The notes beneath the pieces were generated by a model that was not told the origin of the DNA, made no database searches, and saw nothing but the letters and a program-made list of their open reading frames with translations. Made by a program: the position numbers and the translations under genes. 64,000 nucleotides of DNA from Methylosinus sp. PW1. GTDB taxonomy: Bacteria; Pseudomonadota; Alphaproteobacteria; Rhizobiales; Beijerinckiaceae. The DNA is taken from contig NZ_JQNK01000002.1 of assembly GCF_000745215.1 (NCBI RefSeq), forward strand, positions 186,001-250,000, in the 5' to 3' direction. Below are positions 48,184-57,644 of this stretch, in pieces; position 1 is the stretch's first letter, and each line of letters begins with the position of its first letter.

Positions 48184-49500
48184 ATGGGAGACGGGCGGAA
48201 AATCGTCATAGCGACCTTCGGCTCGCTCGGCGACCTCAATCCCTATGTGGCGCTCGCGCACGCGCTGAAGCGCCTCGGCTTTCGCCCGGTGATCGCCGCC
48301 AGCCTCTTCTATCGTGAGTGGATCGAGAGCGAGGGGCTCGGCTTCGCCGCCGTGCGGCCCGACGTCGACGAGCTCGCCCAGAGGCTGGGCATGGACATGG
48401 CCGGGCTCGCCGAGCGCGTCGCGCGCGAGGACGGCTTCATGTTCCGCGAGCTGATCTTTCCTTATCTGCGCGAGAGCTATGAGGATGTCGCCGCGGCCAG
48501 CGAGGGCGCGGCGGCGATCGTCGCCCATAGCATCTGCTTTTCAGCCAAGCTCGCAGCCGAGCGGCTCGGCGTTCCGCTCTTCGACGGCGTGGTCTCGCCG
48601 CTCTTTCTGCTCTCCGCCTATGATCCGCCGCTCGGCCCGCGCTCGCGCTTTCTGGCGCAGCCGCGCTCGCGTCTGGCGCTCGCCTGTAATGAGGCGCTCG
48701 GCTTCGCCTTGATGCATTTTCTGGCCTGGCAAGGCCGGCCCATCGCACGGCTGCGGCGCGCGCTCGGCCTGCCGCATCGGCGTGGACGCGCGCTCTTGAC
48801 CGGCGGTCCCTATGCGCGGGCGACGCTCGGCCTGCTCAGCCCGCTGCTGGCGCCGCCGCAACCCGATCATCCGGCCGATCTCTTTCTCGCCGGCCAAACA
48901 TTCCACGATCGCTTCACCGATGCGGCGGAGGATTTGCCGGCGGGGCTGGCGGAGTTTCTCGCCGCGGGCGAACCGCCGATCGTCGTGACGCTGGGCAGTT
49001 TCGTCGTCCGCGCCCGCTCGGACTTCTACCGCGCCGCCGGCCGCGCGGCGTCGAGCCTCGGGCGCCGAGCGGTGCTGCTGGTCGCCGATGAGGAGCGCGA
49101 GGCGCTGGCCGAGGGGCTGCCGCCGCAGCTTTTCGTCGCCGGCCATGTCCGTCATTCGCTGATTTTCCCGCGCGCCGCGGCGATCGTGCATCACGGCGGC
49201 GCGGGAACCTGCGGACAGGCGCTACGCGCGGGAAAGCCGCAGCTCGTCGTCCCCGTTTTCGGCGATCAGCACGACAATGCCGCGCGCGTTGCACGTCTCG
49301 GCGTCGGGCGGCTGCTGCCCTATGAGCGCTGCGCCGCCGAGCGTCTGACGACAGAGCTGGGCGCGTTGCTCGCCGACGCGCGTCATGGAGAGAAAGCTCG
49401 CGAGGCGGCCGAGCGCATCGGCCGCGAGGATGGCGCCGCCGCCGCCGCGGCGAAGATCGCCGAGCTGATCGGATGCGCGGCAATTGCGGTCGAGGCTTAA
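48184..49500 (+). CDS. GT1-family (MGT/UGT-like) glycosyltransferase
   Basis: Protein of 438 residues. N-terminal [20 protein letters not shown] is the acceptor-domain opening of GT1 enzymes. The donor-binding PSPG-like region reads [20 protein letters not shown] followed by [20 protein letters not shown]. Relatives act on sterols, carotenoids, macrolides and rhamnolipid precursors; the acceptor here cannot be named. Divergent from rlmN and followed two bases later by a chagasin-like gene. Confidence 0.85.
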   Translation: MGDGRKIVIATFGSLGDLNPYVALAHALKRLGFRPVIAASLFYREWIESEGLGFAAVRPDVDELAQRLGMDMAGLAERVAREDGFMFRELIFPYLRESYEDVAAASEGAAAIVAHSICFSAKLAAERLGVPLFDGVVSPLFLLSAYDPPLGPRSRFLAQPRSRLALACNEALGFALMHFLAWQGRPIARLRRALGLPHRRGRALLTGGPYARATLGLLSPLLAPPQPDHPADLFLAGQTFHDRFTDAAEDLPAGLAEFLAAGEPPIVVTLGSFVVRARSDFYRAAGRAASSLGRRAVLLVADEEREALAEGLPPQLFVAGHVRHSLIFPRAAAIVHHGGAGTCGQALRAGKPQLVVPVFGDQHDNAARVARLGVGRLLPYERCAAERLTTELGALLADARHGEKAREAAERIGREDGAAAAAAKIAELIGCAAIAVEA

Positions 49501-49502
49501 GG

Positions 49503-49874
49503 ATGACAAAGCCGATTCTTGTCGCGATCGCGATGATTTTGCTCGAATTATCCGCGGCCCAGGCCGGGGAGGGGCGCCTGTCGCTGGCCAAGGGCGAGAC
49601 GCGGACGATCGAATTCGTCGAGAATCCGTCCACTGGCTATGTCTGGCGCTTCGATCGCGAGGCGAGCGAAAATCCGGCGATCGTGCGGGTCGGCGACGGC
49701 GGCTTCACGCCCGCGGGCGGCGCGCCAGATCGGCCGCTGGTGGGCGCGCCGGGTCGGCGCTCCTTCCGCATAGAGGCCGTCGCAGCTGGGAGCGCGCGCC
49801 TCGTCTTTGTCGAGGAGCGGCCTTGGGAGAAGCGCGCCGTTCAGCGGCGGACGATCGATATTCAGGCGCGCTAG
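49503..49874 (+). CDS. chagasin-like (I42) cysteine protease inhibitor
   Basis: Protein of 123 residues from ATG 49503, two bases after the glycosyltransferase stop. A signal peptide (LVAIAMILLELSAAQAG) precedes the three I42 loops: NPSTGYVW (41-48), the GAPGRRSF loop (81-88) and ERPWEK (105-110). This family blocks papain-like proteases; in bacteria it is often periplasmic. No target protease is nearby. Confidence 0.82.
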   Translation: MTKPILVAIAMILLELSAAQAGEGRLSLAKGETRTIEFVENPSTGYVWRFDREASENPAIVRVGDGGFTPAGGAPDRPLVGAPGRRSFRIEAVAAGSARLVFVEERPWEKRAVQRRTIDIQAR

Positions 49875-49879
49875 CGGGT

Positions 49880-50749
49880 CTAACCGTCCTTCGGCTTCAG
49901 CGCATCGGCGAGCCGCATCTGCGCGGAGCCCGGCTGCAGCGGCTTCTGCTGGCTCTCATGCGGCGCCCAGCCGGAGAGCCAGACCAGCTCCATCGTCGCC
50001 CGCACGCGGCCGTCGGCGTCGGAGAAGCGCGTCGCGTAGATTTCCGCCGCGCGCAGCAGAATGGCGCGGCGCAGCGGCTTGCGGGAGCGCTGCGTCAGCA
50101 CATTGGCGGCGCCCATGGCGCGCAGCTCGGCGCAGAGCGCGAACATGGAATCATAGCGCAGCGTGAAGGAATCGACGTCGGTCACCGGCAGGGCGAAGCC
50201 GGCCCGCTGCAATAGCCCACCGAGATCGCGCAAATCGACGAAAGGCGAGACGCGCGGGCTGGCGCCGCCGGAAATCTCGTCCTCCGCCTGGGCGAGCGCG
50301 GCGCGCAGCTCGATAAGACTCGCGCCGCCGGGAAAGCAGGCCAGAAACAGCCCGTCCGGCGCGAGCATGCGCCGCGCCTGGGCGAGCGCGCCGGGGAGAT
50401 CGTCCACCCATTGCAGCGCAAAGCCGGAGACGATGAGATCGAAAGCCTCGGCCGCGAAGGGCAGCGCCTCCTCCTCGGCGACGACATCGACGCCCGCCTC
50501 GTAGAAACGCCCGGCCCGCAGCGGCGCCGGCCGCCCGCCGGCGACGACGGTCTGCGCGAAATGCGCCGCTGGCGTGCAGAGATCGAGCGAGCGGGGGAAG
50601 GGGCGCTTTATGCCGGCCAGCCGGTCGGCGAGATCGTCGGCCGCCCGCGCCAATAGAAAGTCCGGCGCGCCGCGCACCGCGGCCCGCGCCAGCCGGCGAC
50701 GCAGCAGAGCGCGATCGAAGATCGCCGGCGCGGACTGTCCTCTCTCCAT
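49880..50749 (-). CDS. SAM-dependent methyltransferase-fold protein, NDUFAF5/BioC-like
   Basis: Protein of 289 residues. The opening APAIFDRALLRRRLARAAVR is the hallmark of NDUFAF5-type proteins, followed by a degenerate class I fold (LPFAAEAFDLIVSGFALQWV; GALAQARRMLAPDGLFLACF). In mitochondria NDUFAF5 hydroxylates an arginine of a complex I subunit. BioC malonyl-ACP methyltransferase is the alternative, but the N terminus favours NDUFAF5. Convergent with the chagasin-like gene. Confidence 0.75.
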   Translation of the reverse strand: MERGQSAPAIFDRALLRRRLARAAVRGAPDFLLARAADDLADRLAGIKRPFPRSLDLCTPAAHFAQTVVAGGRPAPLRAGRFYEAGVDVVAEEEALPFAAEAFDLIVSGFALQWVDDLPGALAQARRMLAPDGLFLACFPGGASLIELRAALAQAEDEISGGASPRVSPFVDLRDLGGLLQRAGFALPVTDVDSFTLRYDSMFALCAELRAMGAANVLTQRSRKPLRRAILLRAAEIYATRFSDADGRVRATMELVWLSGWAPHESQQKPLQPGSAQMRLADALKPKDG

Positions 50750-50970
50750 GCCCCGTCATGCCCCGAACGCGCGCCTCGCGCAACCGCCGCTCGCCGCGCC
50801 GGAAATTAGGCGGGGATTTCTCGGCATTTGTCGCGCTTTAGCGAGACAGGTAAGGAAATCTTAGTGTTAAACCGTAACCGCAACTATGGGATGGCTATCG
50901 CGGAATGTGGCCGAAGCTAGAATGCGCGACATGTTCGAATGCGACGCCGGCCATTCGGAGAAGGTGAGTC

Positions 50971-51504
50971 ATGTGCATTTCGTTTCGTCAGCGTATTTCG
51001 AGCTTCACGGCCGCGGCGGCGCTCGCCGGCGGCCTCGCTCTGCCGGGGGCGGCGAGCGCGGCGCATAACGTCGTCTCGTATAGCGCCCCGGTTCAGGCGG
51101 GCACGGTGGTCATCAGCGCCCGCCAGCGCAGCCTGTTTCTGGTGAACGGGGACGGCACCGCCATTCGCTATCCCGTCGCCGTGCCAAAGGCCGGCAAGGA
51201 ATGGTCCGGCTACGCCCATATCGACGGGAAATATGTGAATCCCGACTGGGTTCCGCCGGCTGTGGTCAAGCAGGACCATCCCGAGCTGCCCAATTTCATC
51301 CATGGCGGCTCGCCGCATAATCCGATGGGCGTCCGCGCCCTGACGCTGGACCGCAACCAGGTGGCGATCCACGGCACCACCAATAAGATGCGCGCCTCGG
51401 TCGGCACGGCCGCTTCCTACGGCTGCATCCGCATGCTGAACGAGGATGTCGTCGATCTCTATGAGCGCGTCGGCGTCGGCACCCCGGTGGTGATGACGCC
51501 CTGA
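50971..51504 (+). CDS. L,D-transpeptidase (YkuD domain)
   Basis: Protein of 177 residues with GGAG upstream. Signal peptide (FTAAAALAGGLALPGAASA), then a YkuD domain with His134 in VAIHGTTN and the catalytic Cys152 in ASYGCIRMLNEDV. It forms 3-3 cross-links in peptidoglycan or anchors proteins to it. Other YkuD features present: NPMGVRAL and the C-terminal VGTPVVM. Confidence 0.93.
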   Translation: MCISFRQRISSFTAAAALAGGLALPGAASAAHNVVSYSAPVQAGTVVISARQRSLFLVNGDGTAIRYPVAVPKAGKEWSGYAHIDGKYVNPDWVPPAVVKQDHPELPNFIHGGSPHNPMGVRALTLDRNQVAIHGTTNKMRASVGTAASYGCIRMLNEDVVDLYERVGVGTPVVMTP

Positions 51505-51955
51505 TCGGAATTTCGAACCCGAATTAGAGACCCGCATAGAGAATAGAGAGCGCTGTCCGATCCGATCGTAGCGGGCGGCGCTCGCCGAAGACGAAAGCGG
51601 AACAGGTCCAAGGCTGTCGCGCAGCTTCGCGCAAGGCGCGCGGGGGAGACTTGTCCCATGGTTTTTCGTTCCGCGAATGCTTCAGCTTGTGGACGTCGGC
51701 TCGCCGACTGTAGACCGGCCGGAACGAATCCACCACTGTGCGACAAATCGACGAACGCACTTGAGGTTCGCGCCCACGAAGAGTTGAGTCGGCGGCATTT
51801 CAATCGTTTCGAGTATAGTGAACGAGCAGGACGATTCGTTATCGTCGGCGGTTTCCGAGCAATGGGAACGCGAGGCTCGCAGTCAGCGTATGCGTCTCTG
51901 AAGAGAGAAGCGTCCGTCGCCCTCGTCTGGCCGACCCTCACATTAGGTTTCGCTC
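51505..51955. other. 451-bp region without a supported gene
   Basis: Lower GC than its flanks, and open frames on both strands (51658-51972 plus, 51459-51941 minus) have atypical composition and no recognisable domain. A short perfect palindrome GTCGGC-TC-GCCGAC lies near 51686-51699. It may be a promoter region for the ybjN-proC genes plus a decayed or repeat sequence. Confidence 0.4.
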
Positions 51956-52459
51956 ATGCTGATCGCACCTGACAAAGACTTCGACCGTCCCCTGCATCCT
52001 GTCGACATCGTCGAGCAATTGGCGGCCACCAACGACTGGAGCTTCGATCGTGACGCCGAAGACGAGATTTCCATCTCGGTCGCCGGCGGCTGGACGGACT
52101 ATCATGTGGCCTTCACCTGGCTGGCGGAGCTCGAGACGCTCCATGTGAGCTGCGCCTTCGATCTGCGCGTGCCGGAGCGCCGCCGCACCGAGGCGCAGGC
52201 GCTGATCCGCACCATCAACGAGCAGCTCTGGGTCGGCCATTTCGACCTTTGGCCGAGCGAAGGGGTGGTCATGCACCGCCAGGGCCTGCTGCTGACCGGC
52301 GGCGCCCAGCCCTCCGGCCCGCAATGCGCCGCTCTGCTGGACCATGCGCTGGAGACCTGCGAGCGCTATTATCAGGCGTTCCAATTCGTGCTCTGGGCCG
52401 GCAAGGGCGCCAAGGAAGCGCTCGAGACCGCGACCTTCGAGACCAAGGGAGAAGCGTGA
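51956..52459 (+). CDS. YbjN domain protein
   Basis: Protein of 167 residues with the YbjN/tir-chaperone-like fold: VEQLAATNDWSFDRDAEDEI, TWLAELETLHVSCAFDLRVP, LIRTINEQLWVGHFDLWPSE, and an acidic and aromatic C terminus. Usually a regulator or chaperone-like protein; found just ahead of proC in many Rhizobiales. Its stop overlaps the proC start. Confidence 0.8.
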   Translation: MLIAPDKDFDRPLHPVDIVEQLAATNDWSFDRDAEDEISISVAGGWTDYHVAFTWLAELETLHVSCAFDLRVPERRRTEAQALIRTINEQLWVGHFDLWPSEGVVMHRQGLLLTGGAQPSGPQCAALLDHALETCERYYQAFQFVLWAGKGAKEALETATFETKGEA

Positions 52460-53289
52460 TCCAAATGGCCGAAGCGGCCGAGCTGCCTCGCTCCATCACC
52501 CTGGTCGGGGCCGGAAAAATGGGTTTCGCCCTGCTGCAGGGCTGGGCGGCTCGCGGGCTTTCGGGCGCGGGCGTCTCCATTGTCGAGCCGCAGCCTTCGC
52601 AGGCGCTCGTCGCGCTCGCGCAGGAGCGGGGCTTTCGCCTCAATCCAGAAAATCGCGAGGCCCCGCGCGCTCTTCTGCTCGCCGTGAAGCCGCAGGCGCT
52701 GGATCAGGTCGCGCCGACGATCGCGGCAGAGGCCGGCGCCGATACGCTCATCGTCTCCATTCTCGCCGGCAAGCGCGTCGCCGATCTCTCCGCGCGGCTG
52801 CCGCAGGCGCGGCTTTTCGTGCGCGCAATGCCCAACACGCCGGCCGCAATCGGCCGCGGAATCACCGGCGCCTTCGCCGCGTCCGCCGTCGATGCGGAGA
52901 ATCTCGCGCTGGCGGAGACGCTGCTCGCCGCCGTCGGCGAGGTGGTCTGGGTGGAGAACGAGCCGCTGGTCGACGCAGTGACCGCCGTGTCCGGCTCCGG
53001 TCCGGCCTATGTCTTCTATTTCGTCGAATGCCTCACCCGAGCGGGGATCGAGGCCGGCCTGCCGGAGGAGACGGCGGCGCGGCTGGCGCGCGCGACCGTT
53101 TCGGGAGCCGGTGAATTATTGCGACGGAGCGCGGATACGACGCCGGCGACGCTCCGGCAGAACGTCACCTCGCCCGGCGGCACGACGGCCGCCGCGCTCG
53201 AGGTTCTGATGGCGGACGACGGCCTCGCGCCGCTGCTGGAGCGCGCTGTCGCCGCGGCGAAGCGGCGGGCCGGGGAATTGTCCGGCTGA
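52456..53289 (+). CDS. proC: pyrroline-5-carboxylate reductase
   Basis: Protein of 277 residues from GTG 52456 (GGGAG four bases upstream; overlaps the ybjN-domain stop); ATG 52465 is an alternative. NAD(P) motif LVGAGKMGFALLQGW, LLAVKPQALDQV, FVRAMPNTPAAIGRGITG and the signature SGSGPAYVFYFVECL ... TSPGGTTAAAL. It makes proline from pyrroline-5-carboxylate. Confidence 0.95.
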   Translation: MIQMAEAAELPRSITLVGAGKMGFALLQGWAARGLSGAGVSIVEPQPSQALVALAQERGFRLNPENREAPRALLLAVKPQALDQVAPTIAAEAGADTLIVSILAGKRVADLSARLPQARLFVRAMPNTPAAIGRGITGAFAASAVDAENLALAETLLAAVGEVVWVENEPLVDAVTAVSGSGPAYVFYFVECLTRAGIEAGLPEETAARLARATVSGAGELLRRSADTTPATLRQNVTSPGGTTAAALEVLMADDGLAPLLERAVAAAKRRAGELSG

Positions 53290-53387
53290 GCGGCGCGAGG
53301 CGCTTCCGATTTGGCGAAATCACCCTAAATTAGCTTGCATAAATTAACTTGGAAGCGGCTGGCTTCGAGCGATGTGAGGAGGCGGCG

Positions 53388-54209
53388 ATGGCGACGGGCG
53401 GCAAGACCAACGAAACAGGCAATGGGAGCGGCTCGGTCCGCGACCGTATCGTCGAATCCTTGATGCGGCTGGCGGCGCGCCGCGCCTTCGAGGATATAGC
53501 GATTTCCGACATCGCCCAGGACGCCGATGTCTCGCTCGCGGATTTCCGCGACAGCTTTCCCTCCAAAGGCGCCGTGCTCGCGGCTTTCTCGCGCAAGATC
53601 GACCGGCAGGTGCTGGAGGATTTTTCCGGCCGCTACGCCTCGGAGCCCGCCAAGGAGCGGCTCTATGAGGTGCTGCTGCGCCGTCTCGAGGCGCTGGAGC
53701 CCTATCGCAATGCGCTGGAATCGGTGTCGCAATGGGCCTCGACCGATCCGCTGGCGGCGGCCGCGCTCAATCGCGAGACGGTCAATTCCATGCGCTTCAT
53801 GCTGGAGGCCGCCGACATAGACAGCGAAGGCGCGCTCGGCGCGTTGAAGCTGCAGGGCCTCGCCATCGCCTGGTGGCGCGTGCTCGGGACCTGGTTCGAC
53901 GATCGCGACGTCGAGCTGTGCCGCACCAAGGCCGCGCTCGACCGTGAGCTCTCGCGCAGCGAGGCGGTGATCGAGCGGATCGAGGATGTGAGCCGCTTGA
54001 CCTCGCCGCTGCGCGGTCTGGCGCGGGCGGTGTTCCGCGGAATGACCGGCCGCCGTCGTCACCGCCATCATGCGCGCGACCGCGACGACGAGTTCGAGGA
54101 AGATTATGAGGAGGCGCGTCGCCGGCATCACCACGCCGAAGACCATCCTCACGCCGAGGGCCATCACCAAGGCGAAGGCCGCCGGCATCCGGACGACGCC
54201 ACCGCTTGA
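53388..54209 (+). CDS. TetR family regulator with a His-rich C-terminal tail
   Basis: Protein of 273 residues from ATG 53388 with GAGGAGG upstream. N-terminal helix-turn-helix: IAISDIAQDADVSLADFRDS then FPSKGAVLAAFSRKI. A typical all-helical ligand domain follows to about residue 220. The last 50 residues are unusual: RRRHRHHARDRDDEFEEDYE, RRRHHHAEDHPHAEGHHQGE. The tail may bind metal. Convergent with the phytase-like autotransporter gene; target unknown. Confidence 0.82.
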   Translation: MATGGKTNETGNGSGSVRDRIVESLMRLAARRAFEDIAISDIAQDADVSLADFRDSFPSKGAVLAAFSRKIDRQVLEDFSGRYASEPAKERLYEVLLRRLEALEPYRNALESVSQWASTDPLAAAALNRETVNSMRFMLEAADIDSEGALGALKLQGLAIAWWRVLGTWFDDRDVELCRTKAALDRELSRSEAVIERIEDVSRLTSPLRGLARAVFRGMTGRRRHRHHARDRDDEFEEDYEEARRRHHHAEDHPHAEGHHQGEGRRHPDDATA

Positions 54210-54223
54210 CGGCGGCGTCGTCC
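54191..54223. terminator. bidirectional stem-loop between two convergent genes
   Basis: GGACGACGCC (54191-54200) pairs with GGCGTCGTCC (54214-54223), continued by CCG/CGG after one A-C mismatch, around loop CTTGA. It straddles the stop codon of the tetR-type gene and ends 8 bp before the end of the phytase-like gene. Only a short CGCTTTC follows, so it is an imperfect intrinsic terminator. Confidence 0.55.
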
Positions 54224-54231
54224 CGCTTTCA

Positions 54232-56727
54232 TCAAAAGCCTATGCGCACGGCCGTCGTCACCGAATGGGCGACGGCCCCGTTGCGAGTCGCGACATCGGC
54301 GTCATAGCCGACGCGCCAGCCGATATTCGGCGCGAGATCGCCCTGCGCGCCGACGCCGACCGTGACGGAGTTGCGATCATAGGTCGGAATGAGGATCGTC
54401 TGCGTCGCCATTTGGCTGAGCACGCCGGCGAGACTGACGTTCACGCGCCTGGGATCGCGGTCGAGCATCTCATTATAGGCGACCCGCACCCAAGGATTGA
54501 CGCCGAGGAAAGAGGCCGAGACCTCGCCGCCAAAGCGCAGCGTCGTCGCATAGGTCGAGTGCTCCGGATAGACGACATTGCCGCCGGCCGCGCCGCTCTC
54601 CGTATAGCCGCGAATGGTCGCATGGGTCTGCGTCACGCCGAAGAAGGGCGTGAATTGGAAGGCGTCGAGCTTCAGCTTCGCGCCGATCTCGCCGCCGAAC
54701 GCAAAGGAGTCGACGCTGGTGCGGCCGACGCCGGTGAGGCCATAGGCGCCCAGGCGCCGAATGTCGGAGAAGCCGACATCCGGCGAGAAGGTCGCCGTTC
54801 CGTGCAGATAGAAGAGATCGCCGAAATAGCCGGCGTAGACGCTCGGCGAGACGGTCGGCGCAATGTCGTAATAGCCGAGCGCGCCACCGCCATATTGGCC
54901 TGCGCGCACCGTCGCCGCGACGCCCACGCGAATTTCCTTCCAGCCATAATCGACGCCGAAGGAGCCGCCATAGAGCGTGCGGTCGCCGTCGAGCCCCGGC
55001 TGCGACACAGTGGGACCGAAATCGACATTGCCGCCGAGCCAGGTCGAGAGGCCCTGCGCCGCGAAGACGCCGCTCTGCGCGCGTCGAATCGATTGCAGCT
55101 GCGCGATGACCGGCGCGGCGGCGCTGGAGGCGAGTCCGAGCGCGCCCGCGTCGATGCGGCCGAGCACCTGAGGCGCCGTGTCGCGCATGGATTTGAGGAA
55201 CAGCGGATCGACGGCGGTCGGCAGAGTGAGCCGATAGACCAGGACCATATTGTCGTTGTTCTGGCCGGAGTTATAGCTCTGTCCCTGCATCACGCCATTG
55301 GTCGTGGTGAAATCATTGTCGTTGGAGACGAAGAGGTAGAAGTCGTTCGGCCGGCCCTCGACGAGCGTCGGGACGAGCGCCATGCCCTCCCATTTCTCTG
55401 ACAGAGTGAGCTGCGATTGCGCCGACTGGCCGGGCGCGCCATTGTTCAGATTGAGGCCGAAGCGGGCGAGCTGCGTCGTGTTGAGCATGTTCACGAGCTC
55501 GACAGATTGCGCCGGCGTGATCGCCGGATTCAGCACGCCATTGGGCGCGACCTGGCCGCCGGCCGCCGTATCGGCGGTCGTGCCGGCGACATTGGTCGCA
55601 TTGCCGATATCGACGAGATAGATGGATTTGACCATGATCGGATTGCCGCCCGCCGAGCCTTGGCCGATTCCGTCGCGCGCCAGCACCAGGAACTGCTTGT
55701 CGTTGAGCGCCACCATCTCGCTCTGCGCCGCAGTGCGGTTCGCCGCGCCGCCATCGCCGTTCAGCCTGTAGGTCGGCAGCTGGAGCACATAGGATTCGAC
55801 CGGCGCCGACGGCGTCGGATTGAGCGAGATGTCATAGACGAGGATGCGCGTATTGTTGCGCGTCTGCTGTCCGGAGGCCTGATCCTGCATCGTCGCGCTC
55901 TGCAGGATCGCGAAAAGCCGGTTGCCGTCCGGGCTGACCGAGACCGCCTCGAGGCCTTGATTGTTGCGGCGTCCCGTCTGCGGCGCATTGAGCGAGTTGA
56001 AGTCGATCGCGCCATTGGTCCGCGGCAGCAGCGCCGACGGAACTCCGACCGAGCCGACGAGATTGCCCTTGGCGTCGAAATAAAAGATCGATGGGCCGTA
56101 TTCGTCGCTGACGTAGAAGCTGCGGTCGGTCTTGAAGGCCAGCCCCTCGGCGTCGAGCGATAGCTTGCCGGCGCCGATCGAGCCGGCGGAAGGGCTCGGC
56201 GTGAGGCGACCGAAGAGATTGACGGCTCCCGTCCCAGAATCGGCGCCGGTGAATGTCTTGCCCTGATTGTCGCGCAGCAGAACGCCGCCGTCGGGCGTTA
56301 TCTGCACCTGATTCTGCGAGCTGGTCGAGGCGGGGAGATTCGCGCCCGAATAGGGCGAGAAGGCGATATTGAAGCGCAGCAGCCGACCCGCATAGTCGGA
56401 GAAGACGCCATTGGCCGGATCGTTCAATCCGCGGTCGGGCAGGGCGAGCATGGTCGCGACGAAAGTCGAGCCGCTGCGCCGCCAGGAATAAGGGTCGATG
56501 GCGAGGCTCGAGAAGGAGCCGAGCGTGTCGCCGAGGAAGTCGATCGTCCCCGCCGGAAGACGTCCGGTTCCGGCGAGGCCTTGATTGGTGAAGGTCACGC
56601 CGCCGAGGCTGATGGAGGAGGGGCCGTCATTGGCGACGACATTGGGCGTGCGATAGGTCTGCGCCATTGCGGCGCCGTGAAGCGCGAGCGTCGAGATGGA
56701 CGCTAGCAACCAGTTACGAAAAGGCAT
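54232..56727 (-). CDS. phytase-like esterase autotransporter
   Basis: Protein of 831 residues. Signal peptide (LLASISTLALHGAAMAQ), then an esterase-like/phytase-like propeller domain (about 30-520: GSFSSLAIDPYSWRRSGSTF, LSLDAEGLAFKTDRSFYVSD, NNQGLEAVSVSPDGNRLFAI, EKWEGMALVPTL) and a C-terminal autotransporter barrel (about 560-831: GSFGVDYGWKEIRVGVAATV, GEIGAKLKLDAFQFTPFFGV, final VTTAVRIGF). The passenger would be displayed on the cell surface; enzymatic substrate unknown. Confidence 0.85.
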   Translation of the reverse strand: MPFRNWLLASISTLALHGAAMAQTYRTPNVVANDGPSSISLGGVTFTNQGLAGTGRLPAGTIDFLGDTLGSFSSLAIDPYSWRRSGSTFVATMLALPDRGLNDPANGVFSDYAGRLLRFNIAFSPYSGANLPASTSSQNQVQITPDGGVLLRDNQGKTFTGADSGTGAVNLFGRLTPSPSAGSIGAGKLSLDAEGLAFKTDRSFYVSDEYGPSIFYFDAKGNLVGSVGVPSALLPRTNGAIDFNSLNAPQTGRRNNQGLEAVSVSPDGNRLFAILQSATMQDQASGQQTRNNTRILVYDISLNPTPSAPVESYVLQLPTYRLNGDGGAANRTAAQSEMVALNDKQFLVLARDGIGQGSAGGNPIMVKSIYLVDIGNATNVAGTTADTAAGGQVAPNGVLNPAITPAQSVELVNMLNTTQLARFGLNLNNGAPGQSAQSQLTLSEKWEGMALVPTLVEGRPNDFYLFVSNDNDFTTTNGVMQGQSYNSGQNNDNMVLVYRLTLPTAVDPLFLKSMRDTAPQVLGRIDAGALGLASSAAAPVIAQLQSIRRAQSGVFAAQGLSTWLGGNVDFGPTVSQPGLDGDRTLYGGSFGVDYGWKEIRVGVAATVRAGQYGGGALGYYDIAPTVSPSVYAGYFGDLFYLHGTATFSPDVGFSDIRRLGAYGLTGVGRTSVDSFAFGGEIGAKLKLDAFQFTPFFGVTQTHATIRGYTESGAAGGNVVYPEHSTYATTLRFGGEVSASFLGVNPWVRVAYNEMLDRDPRRVNVSLAGVLSQMATQTILIPTYDRNSVTVGVGAQGDLAPNIGWRVGYDADVATRNGAVAHSVTTAVRIGF

Positions 56728-56858
56728 TTTATCCCCCGGCTTTAGCTTGGCCGGAGGTCTATGGCCGCCTGTTAACGATTCCGTGACAGTCTGGCCACGA
56801 TCGCTAACAGGACGGAAACTTTTTCACGCTGTGGCCTTTGCGCCACGATGCGCGAGCG

Positions 56859-57173
56859 TCACAAGGAGACGTAGACGAATTTCAGGCCCTTGAGCGTCGG
56901 GTAGTTCTCGCGCAGCGCCTTGGCGATCTTGCCGACGAGATCCTTGTCGCCGGCGGCCGAGGGACCGACGAAATCCGTTCCCTGCATCCATGTCTCGAGG
57001 AAGCAGTGGAGCGTGTTGTCATAGGCGTCGTCGGTCGGATGCGCCGTCTTGTCGGCGAGCGAGGCGATTCCGTCCGTGCTGACCTCGAGGCGCCAGTCGC
57101 GGTCGTCGACGACCGAGCCGATGAGCTTCGCAATGTCGGCGTCAGTCCAATCGCCCTTCAAATCAACGGCCAT
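56859..57173 (-). CDS. small hypothetical protein
   Basis: Protein of 104 residues from ATG 57173. Acidic, with IGSVVDDRDWRLEVSTDGIA and a C-terminal YPTLKGLKFVYVSL. No signal peptide and no recognised family. It lies downstream of the 63-residue gene at 57286, with a strong hairpin (57228-57274) between them. Confidence 0.6.
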   Translation of the reverse strand: MAVDLKGDWTDADIAKLIGSVVDDRDWRLEVSTDGIASLADKTAHPTDDAYDNTLHCFLETWMQGTDFVGPSAAGDKDLVGKIAKALRENYPTLKGLKFVYVSL

Positions 57174-57227
57174 TTTTTTCGCTCCTTGCTGCGCGCGGCT
57201 TCGGCGGCGCGGGACAAAATGGACGAA

Positions 57228-57274
57228 GGGCCGGGATCGCCTGTCGGATAGCCGACAGGCGCACATCGCGGCCC
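57228..57274 (-). terminator. long two-part hairpin between small genes
   Basis: Inner perfect stem CGCCTGTCGG (57238-57247) with CCGACAGGCG (57252-57261), loop ATAG. Outer stem GGGCCG (57228-57233) with CGGCCC (57269-57274). It sits just after the stop of one small gene and about 55 bp before the next start on the same strand, so it may act as a partial terminator or RNA stabiliser. No T-tract on the minus strand. Confidence 0.5.
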
Positions 57275-57285
57275 TCCCCGCAGGC

Positions 57286-57477
57286 TCACTTCTTGGTGAG
57301 CTTGGCCACCGCCATGTCGATCGCGGTCGTCGCTTCGCCGACGGTGAGCCACGCCTCGGCGCGGTCCTCGTTCTTGAAGGATTTGCCGAGATTATACGGC
57401 TCCTCGCCCGGAACGTGCAGGAAGCAGGCCCATTTTCCGTCGGCCTGCTCCTCGACCGTTACTTTGTAGTCCGCCAC
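57286..57477 (-). CDS. small hypothetical protein
   Basis: Protein of 63 residues from GTG 57477, with a perfect AGGAGG seven bases upstream deciding the start. Begins MADYKVTVEEQADGKWACFL and ends with an Ala-rich helix (EATTAIDMAVAKLTKK). No recognised family; compact alpha/beta composition suggests a folded domain. Confidence 0.65.
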   Translation of the reverse strand: MADYKVTVEEQADGKWACFLHVPGEEPYNLGKSFKNEDRAEAWLTVGEATTAIDMAVAKLTKK

Positions 57478-57644
57478 GCGGTCCTCCTGTTGCTTTGCTG
57501 CATTTGTTCTCACGGTGCGCCGGTCCGTCTCCGGCGCGAGCGTGGAGAAGCAGATTGGGCGCCATATGACGAGACTTTCGGCGGCATGCTTATTGAACCG
57601 CGCTCTAGGGCCGGCGGGGCGCCGGCGCACGGAGGACGCACCCC

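Noticed and set aside
51459..51941. 160-codon minus-strand frame in the gap after the L,D-transpeptidase gene
   Set aside because: Overlaps the transpeptidase 3' end, has no ribosome-binding site or domain, and odd composition.
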